A DNA stretch of 64,000 nucleotides from Phragmites australis (Eukaryota; Streptophyta; Magnoliopsida; Poales; Poaceae): the NCBI RefSeq assembly GCF_958298935.1, contig NC_084922.1, positions 1,676,501 through 1,740,500 of the forward strand. The letters are read 5' to 3'. The translations under genes and the position numbers were made by a program. Shown in pieces: positions 1 to 11,509 of this stretch. The notes below the pieces were generated by a model. The model was given only the letters and a program-made list of their open reading frames with translations, had not been told where the DNA came from and did not search any database. Positions within the stretch are counted from its first letter, which is position 1. Every line of letters begins with the position of its first letter.

Positions 1-182
1 TATACTCGACCTTCGTCTCAGCTCGGGATGAGGTCGAAGGTCGTCAAGGGGGCCCGGGACCCTCTTCATCCAAACCCCGACTCGCTGTCGACACCTCCGT
101 TCCTATGAAGGAGGTCGTGGTGGGTAAAGACGCTTCCCAGGTCGTTCGAATCGGCGGTGACCTGGGCGGCAAATAGGAAAGC

Positions 183-1101
183 GTGCTCGTCGCCATCCTC
201 CGGGCTAACGTCGACGTGTTTGCATGGCAGCCATCCGATATGCCCGGGATACCTAGGGAGGTGATCGAGCACCACTTGGCTGGGCGCCCGAACGCACGAC
301 CGGTGAAGCAAAAAGTCTGGCGGCAGGCACCCGAGTGCCAGGAGTTCATCCGGGAGCAAGTAAGTAAGCTCCTCGACGCCGGCTTCATCCGAGAAGTTCT
401 CCACCCTGAGTGGCTGGCAAACCCAGTCATCGTCCCGAAGGCCAACGGCAAGCTCTGCATGTGCGTCGACTACACCGACCTAAACAAGGCTTGCCCAAAA
501 GATCATTTTCCTTTACCCCGCATAGATCAGATTGTAGATGCAACCGCGGGATGCGATCTTTTATGTTTTTAGATGCAAACTCTAGTTATCACCAAATTCG
601 TATGGCCATAGAGGATGAAGAAAAAACTTCTTTTACCACTCCGGTGGGGACTTACTGCTATGTATCAATGCCTTTCGGTTTGCGCAACGCTGGGTCATTT
701 TTCCATCGCGTTGTGCGCATTACCCTTGACTCGCAGGTCAGCCGCAACGTTGAGGCTTACATCGATGATCTCGTGGTCAAATCTTGAGACCCGCCACCCT
801 GCTTGAAGATCTAGACGAGACTTTCAACAGTCTACGGTCCACCCGCTTGAAGCTCAATCCCGAGAAGTGTGTTTTCGGGGTCCCAACGGGCAAGCTCCTT
901 GGTTTCTTAGTCTCTAGCCGAGGAATCGAAGCCAACCTAGAGAAGATCCGGGCCATCGAGCAGATGCGACCCCCGGCTCGACTCAAGGAAGTTCAGCGCC
1001 TGGCCGGCTGCATGGCGGCCCTCGGGCGCTTCATCTCCAAGCTCAGGGAGCGAGGACTCCCCCTCTACAAACTCCTCAAGAAGACCGGTCACTTCGACTA
1101 G
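183..1101 (+). pseudogene. gypsy reverse transcriptase (frameshifted)
   Basis: Three reading frames together cover a Ty3/gypsy RT. Frame 3 (183-572) has the typical N-terminal part: FAWQPSDMPGIPREVIEH, then the NPVIVPKANGK and CVDYTDLNKACPKD blocks. A frameshift near 560-570 moves to frame 2 (to 786), with DANSSYHQI, the SMPFGLRNAG block and the catalytic YIDD motif at about 757-768. A second shift near 780 moves to frame 1 (784-1101), with the thumb/connection segment LNPEKCVFGV and GFLVSSRGIEANLEKI. A stop at 1099-1101 interrupts the link to RNase H. The motifs are all present; only the frame is lost, pointing to small indels rather than large rearrangement. No functional product is expected. 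Confidence 0.92.
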
Positions 1102-1131
1102 ACGCCGGAGGCCGAGCAGGCCTTCCCCGAC

Positions 1132-2235
1132 TTGAAGAAATATCTCACCTCGTCGGCCGTACTGGTGGCCCCCTCCGAAGGTGAGCCACTACTGCTCTAC
1201 GTCTCGGCCACTCCTCAGGTCGTGAGCATAGTACTGGTGGTGGAGCGTGATGAATGCTCGGGGCGAGGTGCTGGGTCCCAGCTCCCGGCCGCCCCCGGGC
1301 ACTCCCCAGTCCTCGTGGCTCCCCCCGAGCAGGGGGTCGAGCCCGAGCACTTAGCTCCTCCCGACCAGGGAGTCGAGCCCGAGCACTCGTCCATCCCTGA
1401 CCGCGGCGCCGAGCTCGGGGGTTGTGACAAGCCCTCGGGTGAGGCCGCAGTCCGGGCCTGCCGTGTACAGCAACCGGTGTACTTCGTCAGTGAAGTCCTC
1501 CGAGACACCAAGACAAGGTATCCCCAAGCCCAAAAGCTACTCTATGCCGTGCTCGTTGCTTCCCGGAAGCTACGCCACTACCTACAGGCGCACAAGGTCT
1601 CGGTGGTTACCACGTATCCGCTGGGGCCCATTCTCCGGAACCGAGAGAGCACTGGGTGCATCGTCAAGTGGGCGGTGGAGCTGGCGGAGTTTGATCTGCA
1701 CTTTGTCAGCCGCCAGGCGATCAAAAGCCAGGCGCTCTCTGACTTCGTGGCAGAGTGGACGCATGTCCCCGAGATCGACCAAGAAAAAATTTCCGCCTAT
1801 CCCGGGCACGATACGCCCGGGTACTGGATTATGCACTTCGACGGTTCTCTCACGCTGAAAGGCGCAGGGGCCGGAGTGGTTCTCACCTCCCCAACGGGTG
1901 AAGAACTCCGGTACGTCGTGCAGCTGCAATTCTGAGCAACCAACAACATGGCGGAATATGGGGGCCTCATCGCTGGCCTTCGGGCCGTGGTGGGCCTCGG
2001 GATTCGTCGCCTCCTGGTCAAGGGAGACTCCCAGCTGGTGGTCAACCAGGTGTCGAAAGAGTACCAGTGCACGGATCCTCAAATAGCGGCGTACGTGACG
2101 GAAGTCAGGAGGCTGGAGAGGCACTTCGACGGCCTGGAGCTGCGGTATATATCTCGCCGCGACAACGCCCTGGCCGATGACCTTTCTCGCCTGGCCTCTT
2201 CCCGTGCGCACATCCCTGCCAGAGTCTTTGAAGAA
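1132..2235 (+). pseudogene. gypsy dual RNase H region (RNH + archaeal-type aRNH), with stop
   Basis: The first half (1132-1760) is the gypsy RNase H/tether: [10 protein letters not shown] (normally with Asp in place of Thr-Pro), then [19 protein letters not shown] and [14 protein letters not shown]. The second half (about 1825-2200) is a second RNase H with MHFDGS, a TGA stop at 1933-1935, then NMAEYGGLIAGL, KGDSQLVVNQV and RRDNALADDLSRLA, which supply the D-E-D-D catalytic set. The aRNH copy is a hallmark of Tat elements. Odd: about 70 codons rich in the repeated peptide PP(E/D)QGVEPEH are inserted in frame at about 1255-1465, in the middle of the first RNase H. Translation could not pass the stop without readthrough. 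Confidence 0.88.
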
Positions 2236-2443
2236 AGGCTCACACGGCCTTCCGTCCTGCCTACCGACCAGAACGAAGGGGAACCCTCGAGCCTAGTTCA
2301 GGGAACCCCGGCGGTGCCCACAGTGGGAAGCCCCGACAGGGTGCCGCCACCCGGCGAGTGCGCTGCGCTTGCTGGCTATTCTCAAGATGCCTCGTGGATG
2401 GACGAGATCCGAGGGTACTTGAAAGAAAAGTTCCTCCCCGGGG

Positions 2444-3592
2444 ATGATGCCTCTGCCGAAAGAATTGCTCGGCATAGTAGACGGAGGTCACTACCGGAGT
2501 GGCGCAGGCGGTGTCCTCCTGAAATGCATCACCCGGGCAGAAGACGGCGAGCTTCTCACTGAGATCCACGAGGGCGAGTGCAGTGGCCATGCATCGTTCC
2601 GCACGCTGGTCGGGAAGGCCTTCCGACAAGGTTTCTACTGGCCTACAGCTCTCCAGGATGCTTCCGAGTTGGTTCGGCGCTGCAGGGCATGTAAGTTCCA
2701 CGCAAAGCAGATCCACCAGCCAGCTCAGGCTCTTCAAACCATCCCCCTGTCATGGCCCTTCGCGGTCTGGGGGCTGGACATTCTGGGTCCATTCCCCCGA
2801 GCAAACGGGGGCTATGAGTACCTCTACGTCGCCATCGACAAGTTTACCAAGTGGCCGGAAGTGGTTCCAGTTGTCAAGGTGACCAAGAACAGCCAGCAAG
2901 TTGCTTCGGCATCCCGAACAGGATCATCACCGACAATGGCACTCAGTTCACTAGTGCCCTGTTCAAGGACTACTGCGAGGACCTCGGCACCAAGCTCTGC
3001 TTCGCCTCTGTCGCTCATCCACGAAGCAATGGGCAGGTCGAGCGCGCCAATGCTGAGATACTGAAGGGGCTCAAAACCCGAACCTATGACGTGCTCGCAA
3101 AGCTCGGGAAAGGGTGGATCGACGAACTGCATGCTGTGCTATGGGCCAATCGGACCACGCCAAGTCGCGCCACCAGGCAGACTCCTTTATTCCTCGTGTA
3201 CGGTGCTGAGATGGTCCTCCCCTCCGAGCAAACTCTTGGCTCCCCTCGGGTGCATGCCTACTCTGAAGGCGAATAGGAACAGCGAAGGCGCGACGACGTC
3301 AACTACTTAGAAGAGCGCTGGCGGCGTGCCGCTGTCCGAGCAGCCCGATACCAGCAAAGCCTGTAGCGTTACCATTAGCATCACATCCAGGCCCGGTCTC
3401 TCGAGATGAGGGATCTAGTTCTCCGACGTGTCCAATCGCGCAAAGGAAGGAATAAACTGTCCCCTATGTGGGAAGGCCCCTTTACCGTGATCAGTGTCCC
3501 GCGAGAATGCTCTTTTCGGCTGGCTACAGAGGACGGGTAGCCGCTCCCCAATGCGTGGAACATCGAGCACCTGCGCAAGTGCGTTGTTGTAG
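2444..3592 (+). pseudogene. gypsy integrase (frameshifted, several stops)
   Basis: The zinc-binding HHCC module is visible as H-x6-H (HEGECSGH) followed by CRACK. The catalytic core follows: GLDILGPFP (first Asp), then a frameshift near 2890-2910, IITDNGTQF (second Asp) and NGQVERANAEI (Glu). Downstream are WANRTTPSRATRQTPLFLVYGAE and the C-terminal WEGPFTVI and NAWNIEHLRK segments, interrupted by stops at 3274-3276, 3364-3366 and 3538-3540. The C-terminus ends in the N(T/A)WNI(E/D)xLRK form without a chromodomain, typical of Tat/Athila rather than chromoviruses. The reading frame ends at 3592. Confidence 0.9.
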
Positions 3593-4757
3593 GCTGTGGT
3601 GTTCGGTGTTATGGCAGTACCCCGAGCATCACCGAGCCTCTGGGGTTCTCGGGTAATTCTACCGCTCGAGCAAAGAGTGGTCGGGAGCCTAGACCCCAGG
3701 GGCGGGCTGTCGGTGCTCGGCCTTGCCAGTCCTTCTCGGGCACTACCAAGCCATAGGACCTCTGGGTTATGCCTCTGTCTTCATAGTTCGCCGGTCCGGG
3801 TATTCCAGAGGTCTCGGGTCGAAAACGAGAGCAGTCTAATGAGTACCGCACTAATAGAGCGCACCAAACAAAGAATCTCTTCCTATTTTCTTAAGTCACA
3901 GATCAACAACCGAGAGCAAAAGTAGCTCAACCGCGAGGGCCTCAGTGCCCAGGTCGCTGCTCAGGCCTAGGGGGTCCTCGGGTGGTCCTACCGCTCGGGC
4001 ATGAGTGGTCGAGACCGCCTAGCCTCGGGCTCCCTCTCACGCTTTCCAGTGCTCGGGCGCTCCGATCAAAGGAACCAAGTTCCCGGGCACCCCGAGCTCG
4101 AAGCGCATACCTCTCCTGGATCGGTCGGCCGAAAAGCTGACGGCTGTCCGGTGAGTGGTTAAAGTCATACGAAATTACATTCAGTAGTCTATTGTTCCCG
4201 AGTTATCCTCGGGGCCCTCGTATTCTAATCTGTTCAGCGAGATGGTCTCCTCGCGCATAAAACCCTGCCCACGTGTTCGCTTTTCCCGGAACGACAGAGC
4301 AGACAGTAGAAAGGTGTACCGTACGAACGGCAATGTCTGACCGAAGTCCTTCATGGTGGTCGTGGTGTCTAGCCCGCTTAAAAGTACCCCGGGCACTACC
4401 GAGCCTCTGGGGTTCTCGGGTAATCCTACCGCTCCGTGCTGGATCGACCTATCTCCCGAGCAAGGAAGTTCGTGCCTTTGTCTCTTGACTTAGCCGCTGT
4501 GAACTCGCGAGGGCTCGGGGGCTGAACGCGTGAAGAGGCCTCACTACTCGGGCGATGAGTGGTCGGGGCGACTTCGTTCTCGGGGGGGGGGGGGGGAGGT
4601 CAGGCTCGGTCCGACTAAGTACTCCTCGGGGCATCAAGTGAAAAGAGCAGAGACTTCATCAAGCATCAAGACAGTTCTGGAGTTGCGATCCCAAGGAAAG
4701 GCTTCCATTATATTCAAAAAAGGACAGTTATTCTGAGGTATCACTCCCATATTTACA
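3593..4757 (+). repeat. GC-rich non-coding spacer of the gypsy element with internal repeats
   Basis: No supported coding sequence. A block reading 'ccgagcctctggggttctcg' occurs at about 3632 and again at about 4398, and a related 'gggtcctcgggtggtcctac' block lies near 3970, so the spacer is built of diverged repeats with several hundred bases between copies. A homopolymer run of about 15 G occurs near 4580-4595. Such spacers between pol and the antisense ORF are usual in Tat-type elements. Confidence 0.7.
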
Positions 4758-6097
4758 TCAAGTCAAAGAAAAGAAAAATACAAAAGCCAAATCTAGGTCG
4801 GCGGGCTCAGGAGGCGGCGAGGAGTCTTCGCTGCTGCTGCCACTGCTCGGCGGTGGCTCCCGCATGAAGCAAGACACCATGTCGGCGGCGACGCCCCGGA
4901 CAGCCTCCCGGGCGGCCTCCTCCTCGGCCTCGACCACCCCTTCCCGGGCTGCCTCCAGTGAGAAGTTCGGGTCCCGGCTCCGGTAACAGGCCAGGACGTG
5001 CTCGGCCACCGCTTGGGCCAGACCACGCCCTTCCCGGGTGGCTAACTCCTGCACGGCCCGGGAAAGCGCCTTGAGTCGTCGGCTGATCTCTTCGAAGCTG
5101 AGGGCGATGTGGCCGATGGTTGCTCGCTCCATCCCCTTCTCGCCCACGTAGACTCGCCTGAGCCCGGCCACCCTCACGGACCTCCGTGCTTGCCGAAGGA
5201 TGTCTCACATCATCAGCTTCATGTTGGCCCTCTCGGCGTTAACGGTCTTGAGCTCGTCCTTCAAGATCTGCAGCCGCTCCTCAAGGCTCAGCTCCTCGGC
5301 CACGCTGGTCGGGACAACGCTGGGCGCCGGGACTTTGGCTTGCTTCTGCTTCACCTGCTCGGCGAGGGCAGATATGGCCTGCTCCCGAGCAGTCAGCTCC
5401 GATTCCCACTTGGCGGCCTGCTCCTCACGAGCAGTTAAAGCCGCCGATGCCGTGGCAGCCTCCGCTTCCCGGTGAGTCAACTGCTCCTCCCGGCCATCCA
5501 GAGCCGTCGCCGTAATGCCGATGTCGGTCTCGCGGATCGCGACGTCCTCCTCCCGACGGTGGACTTCGGCGCGGCTTCGCTCGAGCTCTTCCTTCTGGCG
5601 GGCTAAGTCTGCCTGGGAGGCCTCCACTGCCTTCTCGCGCGGCAGGATGGCATCCTCCCGAGCCCGCACCATCCGCTCCCTGGCGAGCAGCTCTGCGGCC
5701 CGCCGCAGCGATATCTCACCCAGGCGGGTGGCTTCCTCTTGCGCGTCAACGGCCTCCTCGCGTATTTCGTCCAGGGTCTCCCGCTCCGTGTCCATCGCGC
5801 CAGATGCTTCCTCTCCTCAACGCGGGCCTCCAAAAGCCAGCTGACCTCCGCCAGATGCTTCCTCTCCTCAACGAGAGCGGCGCGGTCCGCCTCAAGCTGC
5901 GCCTGCTCCCCCACCACGGCCGCCTCCAGCCGCTCGATCACCTCCCGGGCGCTTCCTAGCACGTCCGGGAGGGGTTCTGCGGTCTGGCTGGACGACGGCC
6001 GGGCGCTGGGTCCCCTGCGATCCCCCTCTACTGAGGCTCTCGAGGTCCCCGATTGCTGCCCCATCGGCACCGCCCTCGCCGAGGCCGTCCGCCCCAT
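4758..6097 (-). pseudogene. Antisense coiled-coil ORF of the Tat-type retrotransposon (broken)
   Basis: Three minus-strand open segments follow one another: 6097-5603 (N-terminal), 5795-5205 (196 codons, the core) and 5177-4758 (C-terminal). They are separated by frame changes near 5780-5820 and a stop at 5205-5207. The core is a long, uninterrupted charged coiled coil rich in Glu, Arg, Ala and Gln (for example LARQKEELERSRAEVHRRE and TAREEQAAKWESELTARE). The C-terminal part has an RRLKALSRAVQELA helix and an acidic, Ser/Pro-rich tail. Antisense ORFs of this kind are known in grass Tat elements, but their function is not established. There is no transmembrane segment or signal peptide. It lies antisense between integrase and the 3' LTR. 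Confidence 0.75.
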
Positions 6098-6158
6098 CCT
6101 CGAAGTGCTCGGGGCGGGCTCGGCCGGCTCTGGCTGCTCGGGCGCGGCCTCTGCCCTC

Positions 6159-6601
6159 TGTTCGGCGAGTATTTAAGGGAGCCGGCGGGCACGGACAAAG
6201 ACGGGACGACTGGAGGCTCTCGAACTTTTAGAGAACTCGGAGACACTTGCTCAGAGACCGAAGAACATCTTCGTACAAGCATAGAAGCTGAGACCACCGA
6301 AGAACAAGGAGCCCGAAGCTCTAGGATAGACAAACATTCTTGTAACCGGCAATATTCCTGTGAGGCATTCTCGTGGCATTTATAGCATCCACACAGGAGT
6401 AGGGTATTACGCTCAGTACGGTCCGAACCTGTCTAAATCCCTCCAGAGCATTTACTTCATCCTGCATCCGATCATTCCACCCCACCTGTCATCGCATTTA
6501 TATCCATTTATTTCTCCCGCAAACATATTCAGAATCATCCCCCGACCGAATCTAAAAAAGGGTCCCTCAAGATCCTTGTGATAAGAGTTCATCCTCCGAC
6601 A
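6159..6601 (+). repeat. 3' LTR remnant (R/U5 side) of the gypsy element
   Basis: A TATA-like 'gagtatttaaggg' lies at about 6166-6178, followed by the conserved block 'caggagtagggtattacg' near 6393 and 'gaacctgtctaaatccctcc' at 6425-6444. The end 'gagttcatcctccgaca' matches the end of the solo LTR at 36760 (read on the minus strand). The long U3 part seen in that solo LTR is not recognisable here, so this LTR seems to lack most of U3 or to be fused to the antisense-ORF region. The left boundary is uncertain. Confidence 0.7.
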
Positions 6602-7660
6602 CCACCCAAACTATATACGGTTGTTTGGTGCCTACAGTGGTAACCGAACTATGTTCTTGAGCCAAATCAAGAGCCAAGTTGCCAAGCTTTTGGGTTATGT
6701 ACCTTGCTATTTCTGCCTACAAAATTAAAGAAATTAAAATACTAATAATAAAAATGATTCTCCGTACAAGGAAGGCAGTATAATAAATGGATCTACACAT
6801 GCATGGAGAAAAGTTTGCAGTCAACATCAAATCTCACGCTGGATATAGAAAATTAGAAATGGGCAAATGGGCAAGTAGCTAGCGAGCGACCACGGTTCGA
6901 TTCCAAGAATAAATATTGCGACCGGGTGAATCGACGATCGACATCTAAAGCTAGCTCCTCGCATGCTACTGTTCATGTGGCCAATTTGCATGAATATAGT
7001 TGAAAGCTGCCTTTGTTTACTACGTACGTACACATCAAGATAGCGTAAAATATCACAGGCTTTTCGAATGTCGGCCTCCACTCATTTATATTCTACTTTA
7101 TTGGCAGAGTTGTATTCTTTGCAGCGGACACTACGCGGAAACACACACGGCTACGGATGCGTACACATCACAGGATGATACTGCCTAGAAGATCATTGCT
7201 ACCCTAATCTATTATATTATTATTCAGTGTTAAAAGATCATCATGGTCATTTTTAAGATCACAAAATTACTACATTAATTGAAGAAAGAAAACATATAAA
7301 TCACTTATTATTATGAACATCTAACTGTCTAGATTAAACCAAAGAGTCCATATCAAATACAATTAATAAATAGCTAAATTCGAAATTAAATATTATAGAA
7401 AATTTGCAATTCGATTTTCAACAGTTTGGGAAGCAAAATGTGCCTAAATAAAGAGTACAAATAAAATAAAACTAATAATGATTGAAATTGGGGTTAGAAT
7501 ATAAAAAGGAAGGATCAATATCAAAAATATTACAAAAATCAAATGCCTAAATAAAGAGTACATGCAAAGTACAATTAATCAAAAGCTAAAATTCATAGCA
7601 AAAAATGAAAAAAAAAAAATCAAAATTCTTACTAAGATAATAGATTAAGAAGCATCGTGT
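6602..7660. other. AT-rich intergenic DNA, no gene seen
   Basis: No supported ORF. The block 'gcctaaataaagagtaca' occurs twice (about 7442 and 7544), each followed by AT-rich sequence with 'acaattaat...agcta', suggesting an old duplication with a period of roughly 100 bp. Confidence 0.6.
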
Positions 7661-7664
7661 ATAA

Positions 7665-9200
7665 GCGGGTGTAATCAGATCGGATATGGACGGATATCGC
7701 TAATCATATATTCTATCTCATATTTTTTTTATCGAAAACAGAACCAGATACGGATGGTGTCGGATACATATACGGATACGAATAGTCTCGATCATGAATA
7801 CAGATCAAATATGTGACCAGTCAGATACAGACAATGTCGGTCACAAATATTTATTCGGATATTGAGTAAAAGCAACAACCATATATCGCATATGTTATGA
7901 TTATCCGACCATTTCACATATCTAAAACTCAACTACATTAGAGTTCTAACAAAGAAATCATCAACATACTCTCATGGAAAAAGCTATGTTAGAGTGAAAT
8001 CAGAGAAGTTACGAGTGTCCAAAATGATTGCTGAAGATTCTATTAATTATTTGAATATATTATTTACTTCAAATAAAAAGGTATGAGCTACAAACTTGTC
8101 GATCTCATCGAGACCTATAATTTTCATATAAAAATCGTCTTCATCTGACTTTGTATGAGAGAAGGGAAAATGCAACCCCCCCCCCCCCCCCCAAAGTCAC
8201 TTGGATTTTAACTTTCCCCCTCAAAAGTTGTTTTGCTGGAAAAAAAAACCCCTAAAAATTTGACTTTGTTGCAAACCCTCCCCCCCCCCCCCAAAAAAAA
8301 CAAAAATAAAAAAATCTAAAAAAATTAGAGACAATTCGAAAACCTTCTGTGAAATTTGTTTTCAAAAATAATATCCTTTGCATCATATTTCATGGGGAGG
8401 AAGTTTGAAAAAAAAATAAGCAGCCCATTTATTAACTCATATTATTTTAAATTTGTCATGTCTACCATTATTTTTTCTACACAAATAATTGTTTAAGTAA
8501 ACTAATAAAAGTGGTTTCACTAATTTTGGGGGTGTTATGGATTAGTTATGAATTAATCTAGCTGCAACACATTTACTCAATCTGCACGTTACAATAACTA
8601 TTTCAAGATTTCATGTATTTTTAGAAGATAGAGGATCATGTAAGAAGACTCAAAAATTTGTTTCATGATTTTTGGATTAGTAAATAATTAACTATGCATT
8701 TAACTCAAATTAATAAGTGAGCTACACGTTTTTCTTCTTTTTCTCAAACTTACTCTCCATGAAATATGATGCAAAGAATATTATTTTTGAAAACAAATTT
8801 CACAAACGGTCTTAGAATTGTCTCTAGTTTTTTTTAGAATTTTGTTTGATTTTTTAAAAGAATTCAGAATTTTGGGGGGTATTTTTGCAACAAAACCAAA
8901 CCTTTGGGGGTTTTTTTTGCAACAAAACAACTTTTGGGAGGGAAGGTCAAAATCCAAGCGGCTTTTGGGGGGGAGGGGGGTTTACATTTTTCCCATGAAA
9001 GAATTACAAGCTTCGAAAGATAGGCTCATATAGTTGTTGGATAGTCTTCGGATATATCCAATTTTATTCTCGAATATCCAATATACGATAGATTCCTAGC
9101 TCCCTACATTTGAATCTGATACAACTATATGCGATTTGATTCGATGTCCACGATTCTTTCGAATATCCGAGATCCGATTAGCAACCAAAACGGTTCGTGC
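7665..9200. mobile_element. Probable hAT-like non-autonomous element with CGGATA/TATCCG subterminal repeats
   Basis: Repeated 'cggata' motifs cluster at the left (about 7680-7870: gatcggatatgg, gacggatatcgc, gtcggatac, tacggatacg). The complementary 'atatcc' or 'tatccg' motifs cluster at the right (about 9045-9180). The outer ends are inverted and similar: 'gggtgtaatcagatcggata' on the left and, reversed, 'ggttgctaatcggatctcgg' on the right. No transposase is visible. The exact ends and target duplication could not be fixed, and the superfamily is inferred from the subterminal repeat style. A MULE MITE is nested inside. Confidence 0.45.
8164..8994. mobile_element. Mutator-like (MULE) non-autonomous element with 9-bp target duplication
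   Basis: The ends are inverted: GGGAAAATGCAAC at the left and, reversed, GGGAAAAATGTAAAC at the right. The inverted similarity extends about 120 bp inward (poly-C tract, 'aaagtcacttggattttaac', 'aaaagttgttttgctg'). The flanks are ATGAGAGAA (8155-8163) and ATGAAAGAA (8995-9003), a 9-bp duplication with one mismatch, as Mutator-like elements make. Runs of C in the left arm and G in the right arm are complementary. No coding capacity; the interior is AT-rich. It is the same TIR family as the element at 25031. Confidence 0.85.
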
Positions 9201-11022
9201 GATCAGGCGGCTGGGAAAAATCAGGTCCATCTTCACCGCTAACCGTGTAACTCAAGGTTGTCACATCAAGCATGCAATGTCAAGACACAACGCGTAGGCA
9301 AGATAAACATATTCTAGTTTTAATTGAACTGCCTACACCTACGTAGGATTTTAGCAATTGATGAAAATGTATAAGAATCGAATCAATACATATATATGAT
9401 TCGTGTACAAGTTTAAAGCATAAATAATTTTATCTTCCACTAGCATAATTTTTACATCTTCTCTTAATTTTATGCGTTTTGTAACTAAATGATACCAACC
9501 TTGTAAAAAAGCTAAAAAATACTATTTTTAATCAAAGATTATTGTGATAAAATATTATGGCTAGCCTAATCATACTATTAGCATGGACCTCTTGCTAATT
9601 ACTTTGGGAAATATTGGTTCGGAAACTTAATCCTGAGCTTCTATGACACTCCAACATCTGATAAATTAAACTTGAGGCCCCTTTTGGACGTGGATATATA
9701 ACGCAGGTCTAAGTATCTACGATCGATTTAAAGTAGGTATAAATCTTTAAAATTGTTGGAGAAATAATCCTCCTCGTCCAAAGAAAGCTTAGCATGGTTC
9801 TTTAGGTATCACTACACTTTCTGCTACCAACTGTTCCGGCTATTCAATTCTTTCATATTCTGACTCGATGAATACTATAATTTTAGCACAAAACGTGTTT
9901 GATTGCTTGTATCTACTATTTTAACCTGACTCAATGAATACAAATATATGAACTTATCTTGGTCCGGGAGTGAAGCTCAATTCCACTATTTCATTCATAA
10001 AATCATGCATACGAACCCACTATTAATATCATAATATCATCTTCATATATATAACCGACCACAATCTCAACTCTTATATCTGCTCATACAGCTTCAGATT
10101 CAATTATCAAACAGAAAACTCAACTCAGCTTATCTGAACAGATACAAATAATCAAACACTTTTCTCTTTCAACAAATATTTTTGATTAAGAATGTGTGCG
10201 CGTATGAATAAACACGACCAAACAATCATGAACTTGGAAGTGCATGGCGTACTGCAACTGCAAGCACATGCAAGTGAAGGAGAAAAAAGAAGGGAGAAAA
10301 GGGACGTTCGCCAGCGTGCGTTGGTTCTTCTGGTTCAGATTCCGTTGGCGCTGGGTGCCACCGACCGCGCTGCAAGGAGTACGTGCGTGCAGTCAGTATC
10401 CGGACGCCAGTCAGTCAGTCAGTCAGTGCAACCCATCAATCAAATCAAGTGATGCTCGACGTGACAGAAACCTTAAGAAATGTCCATCGAGTAGTACCCG
10501 GGCTCTTCACTCTTCTGAATGGACAAAACAATCCCCAATCCTCCCAGAAATCTGTACGACTCAGTTGTTACTAAACTTTATTCAGGCTGGATTGCAGAAT
10601 GTCTCTCTGTCTGGCCGGCCGGACGGGAAGCAGCAGCAGCAGCTGCTGCACTACGAACTGTTTAGGGAATCAAATTCTCTCACTAGACATTTCCATTCTT
10701 TAATCAAGATTCGAGAGTTCATGGTTCAAAACAAAAACCAAAAAGATCCGAGAGCGCGTGCCTATGGAAAGATAAGAGGGTGTGCCTGTGCGTTCACCAG
10801 TGCGTCACCATGTGTGGCGTAAAAGGGCATGTCTCTTTTGGCAAAGGAGAGCAGCGATTAAAGGCAGCCCGGAGGAAGGCAAAGTTGTTGCAAGAATCAC
10901 ACACTCAACACAACAGGCGCGGCACTGCACTGCGCACAGCTAGCGAGTCAGAGATGCTGGGGTGAGGGACAGGGAGTTATTGATTGTACAGTGCTGCATG
11001 GGTTTAGAGCTCTACACAGGTG
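9201..11022. other. Intergenic region, no gene seen
   Basis: AT-rich to about 10190, then mixed composition. A (TCAG)5 microsatellite lies at about 10408-10427 and a short CAG/CTG stretch at about 10630. Open stretches at 10192-10965 overlap in different frames, show no recognisable domain and are not called. Confidence 0.5.
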
Positions 11023-11030
11023 GATCTAAG

Positions 11031-11202
11031 GGAAGAAAATTATATGAGACCCTCTGCAGAAAGGTCTCCGTGAGACCCTGATCTACGCCGTTCGTTCTGG
11101 ATCCAACGGTCTGATTGAATATATGTGAGAGAAGTACAGGACATGTGTCACGCAAAGATGAGGGTCTTTCTGTGAGACCCGGTCTCACAGAATTTCTTTT
11201 CA
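11031..11202. mobile_element. 172-bp MITE with 8-bp target duplication
   Basis: It is flanked by GATCTAAG on both sides (11023-11030 and 11203-11210). The ends are inverted: 'ggaagaaaattatatgagac' at the left and, reversed, 'tgaaaagaaattctgtgaga' at the right. Inner copies of 'gagaccct' and 'agggtct' add to the fold-back potential. The 8-bp duplication suggests a hAT-type mobiliser. The element at 18256-18421 has the same architecture. Confidence 0.75.
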
Positions 11203-11209
11203 GATCTAA

Positions 11210-11506
11210 GGGCCTGTTCGACAGAGATTTTGGAGTAGTTTTTCGGCTAGAATTAAGATATCTCTGTTAAACAGCAGTTTTCAGCTTTTAGTTGCTTAGT
11301 GGAACCTGTAGGAGTGATTCTCTGAAATGAACTAAAAGTTGGGAAGCTGAAACAAACAGATTTTCCTGATTCACTTCCTGTAGAGAATCATTTTCTCTAT
11401 ATATTTTATTTTAGAGAATCACTTTCAGCTATAGAATCACTTTCTCTAAAAAAAAATTACTCCCAATAAAAAATTTAAATTAGAAAGAGCTCTACCAAAC
11501 GAACCC
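11210..11506. mobile_element. Tourist-like (PIF/Harbinger) MITE with TAA duplication
   Basis: It starts GGGCCTGTTCG and ends CGAACCC (reversed, GGGTTCGTTTGG), flanked by TAA at 11207-11209 and 11507-11509. Length is 297 bp and the interior is AT-rich. A 3-bp TAA/TTA duplication and GGGCC-type ends are characteristic of grass Tourist MITEs. The TAA target lies inside the right target duplication of the neighbouring MITE. Confidence 0.85.
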
Positions 11507-11509
11507 TAA

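Larger units (their letters stand above)
1..6601 (+). mobile_element. Decayed Ty3/gypsy (Tat-lineage) LTR retrotransposon, 3' part
   Basis: The order of parts seen is end of the protease/RT linker, reverse transcriptase, RNase H, a second RNase H, integrase, a GC-rich non-coding spacer, an antisense ORF, then an LTR end finishing in CGACA at 6601. Two successive RNase H domains, an integrase without chromodomain and an antisense ORF downstream of pol are known traits of the plant Tat/Ogre lineage. The reading frame changes several times and contains internal stops, so the copy is dead. Gag and the 5' LTR lie outside the window. The last roughly 200 bp match the end of the solo LTR at 36760-38050 (reverse strand), including the 'ACAGGAGTAGGGT(A/G)TTACG' block near 6395, so both belong to one LTR family. 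Confidence 0.9.

Noticed and set aside
6850..6910. tRNA or SINE suggested by 'ggttcgattcc'
   Set aside because: No matching A box at the right distance and no cloverleaf; likely chance or an old repeat.
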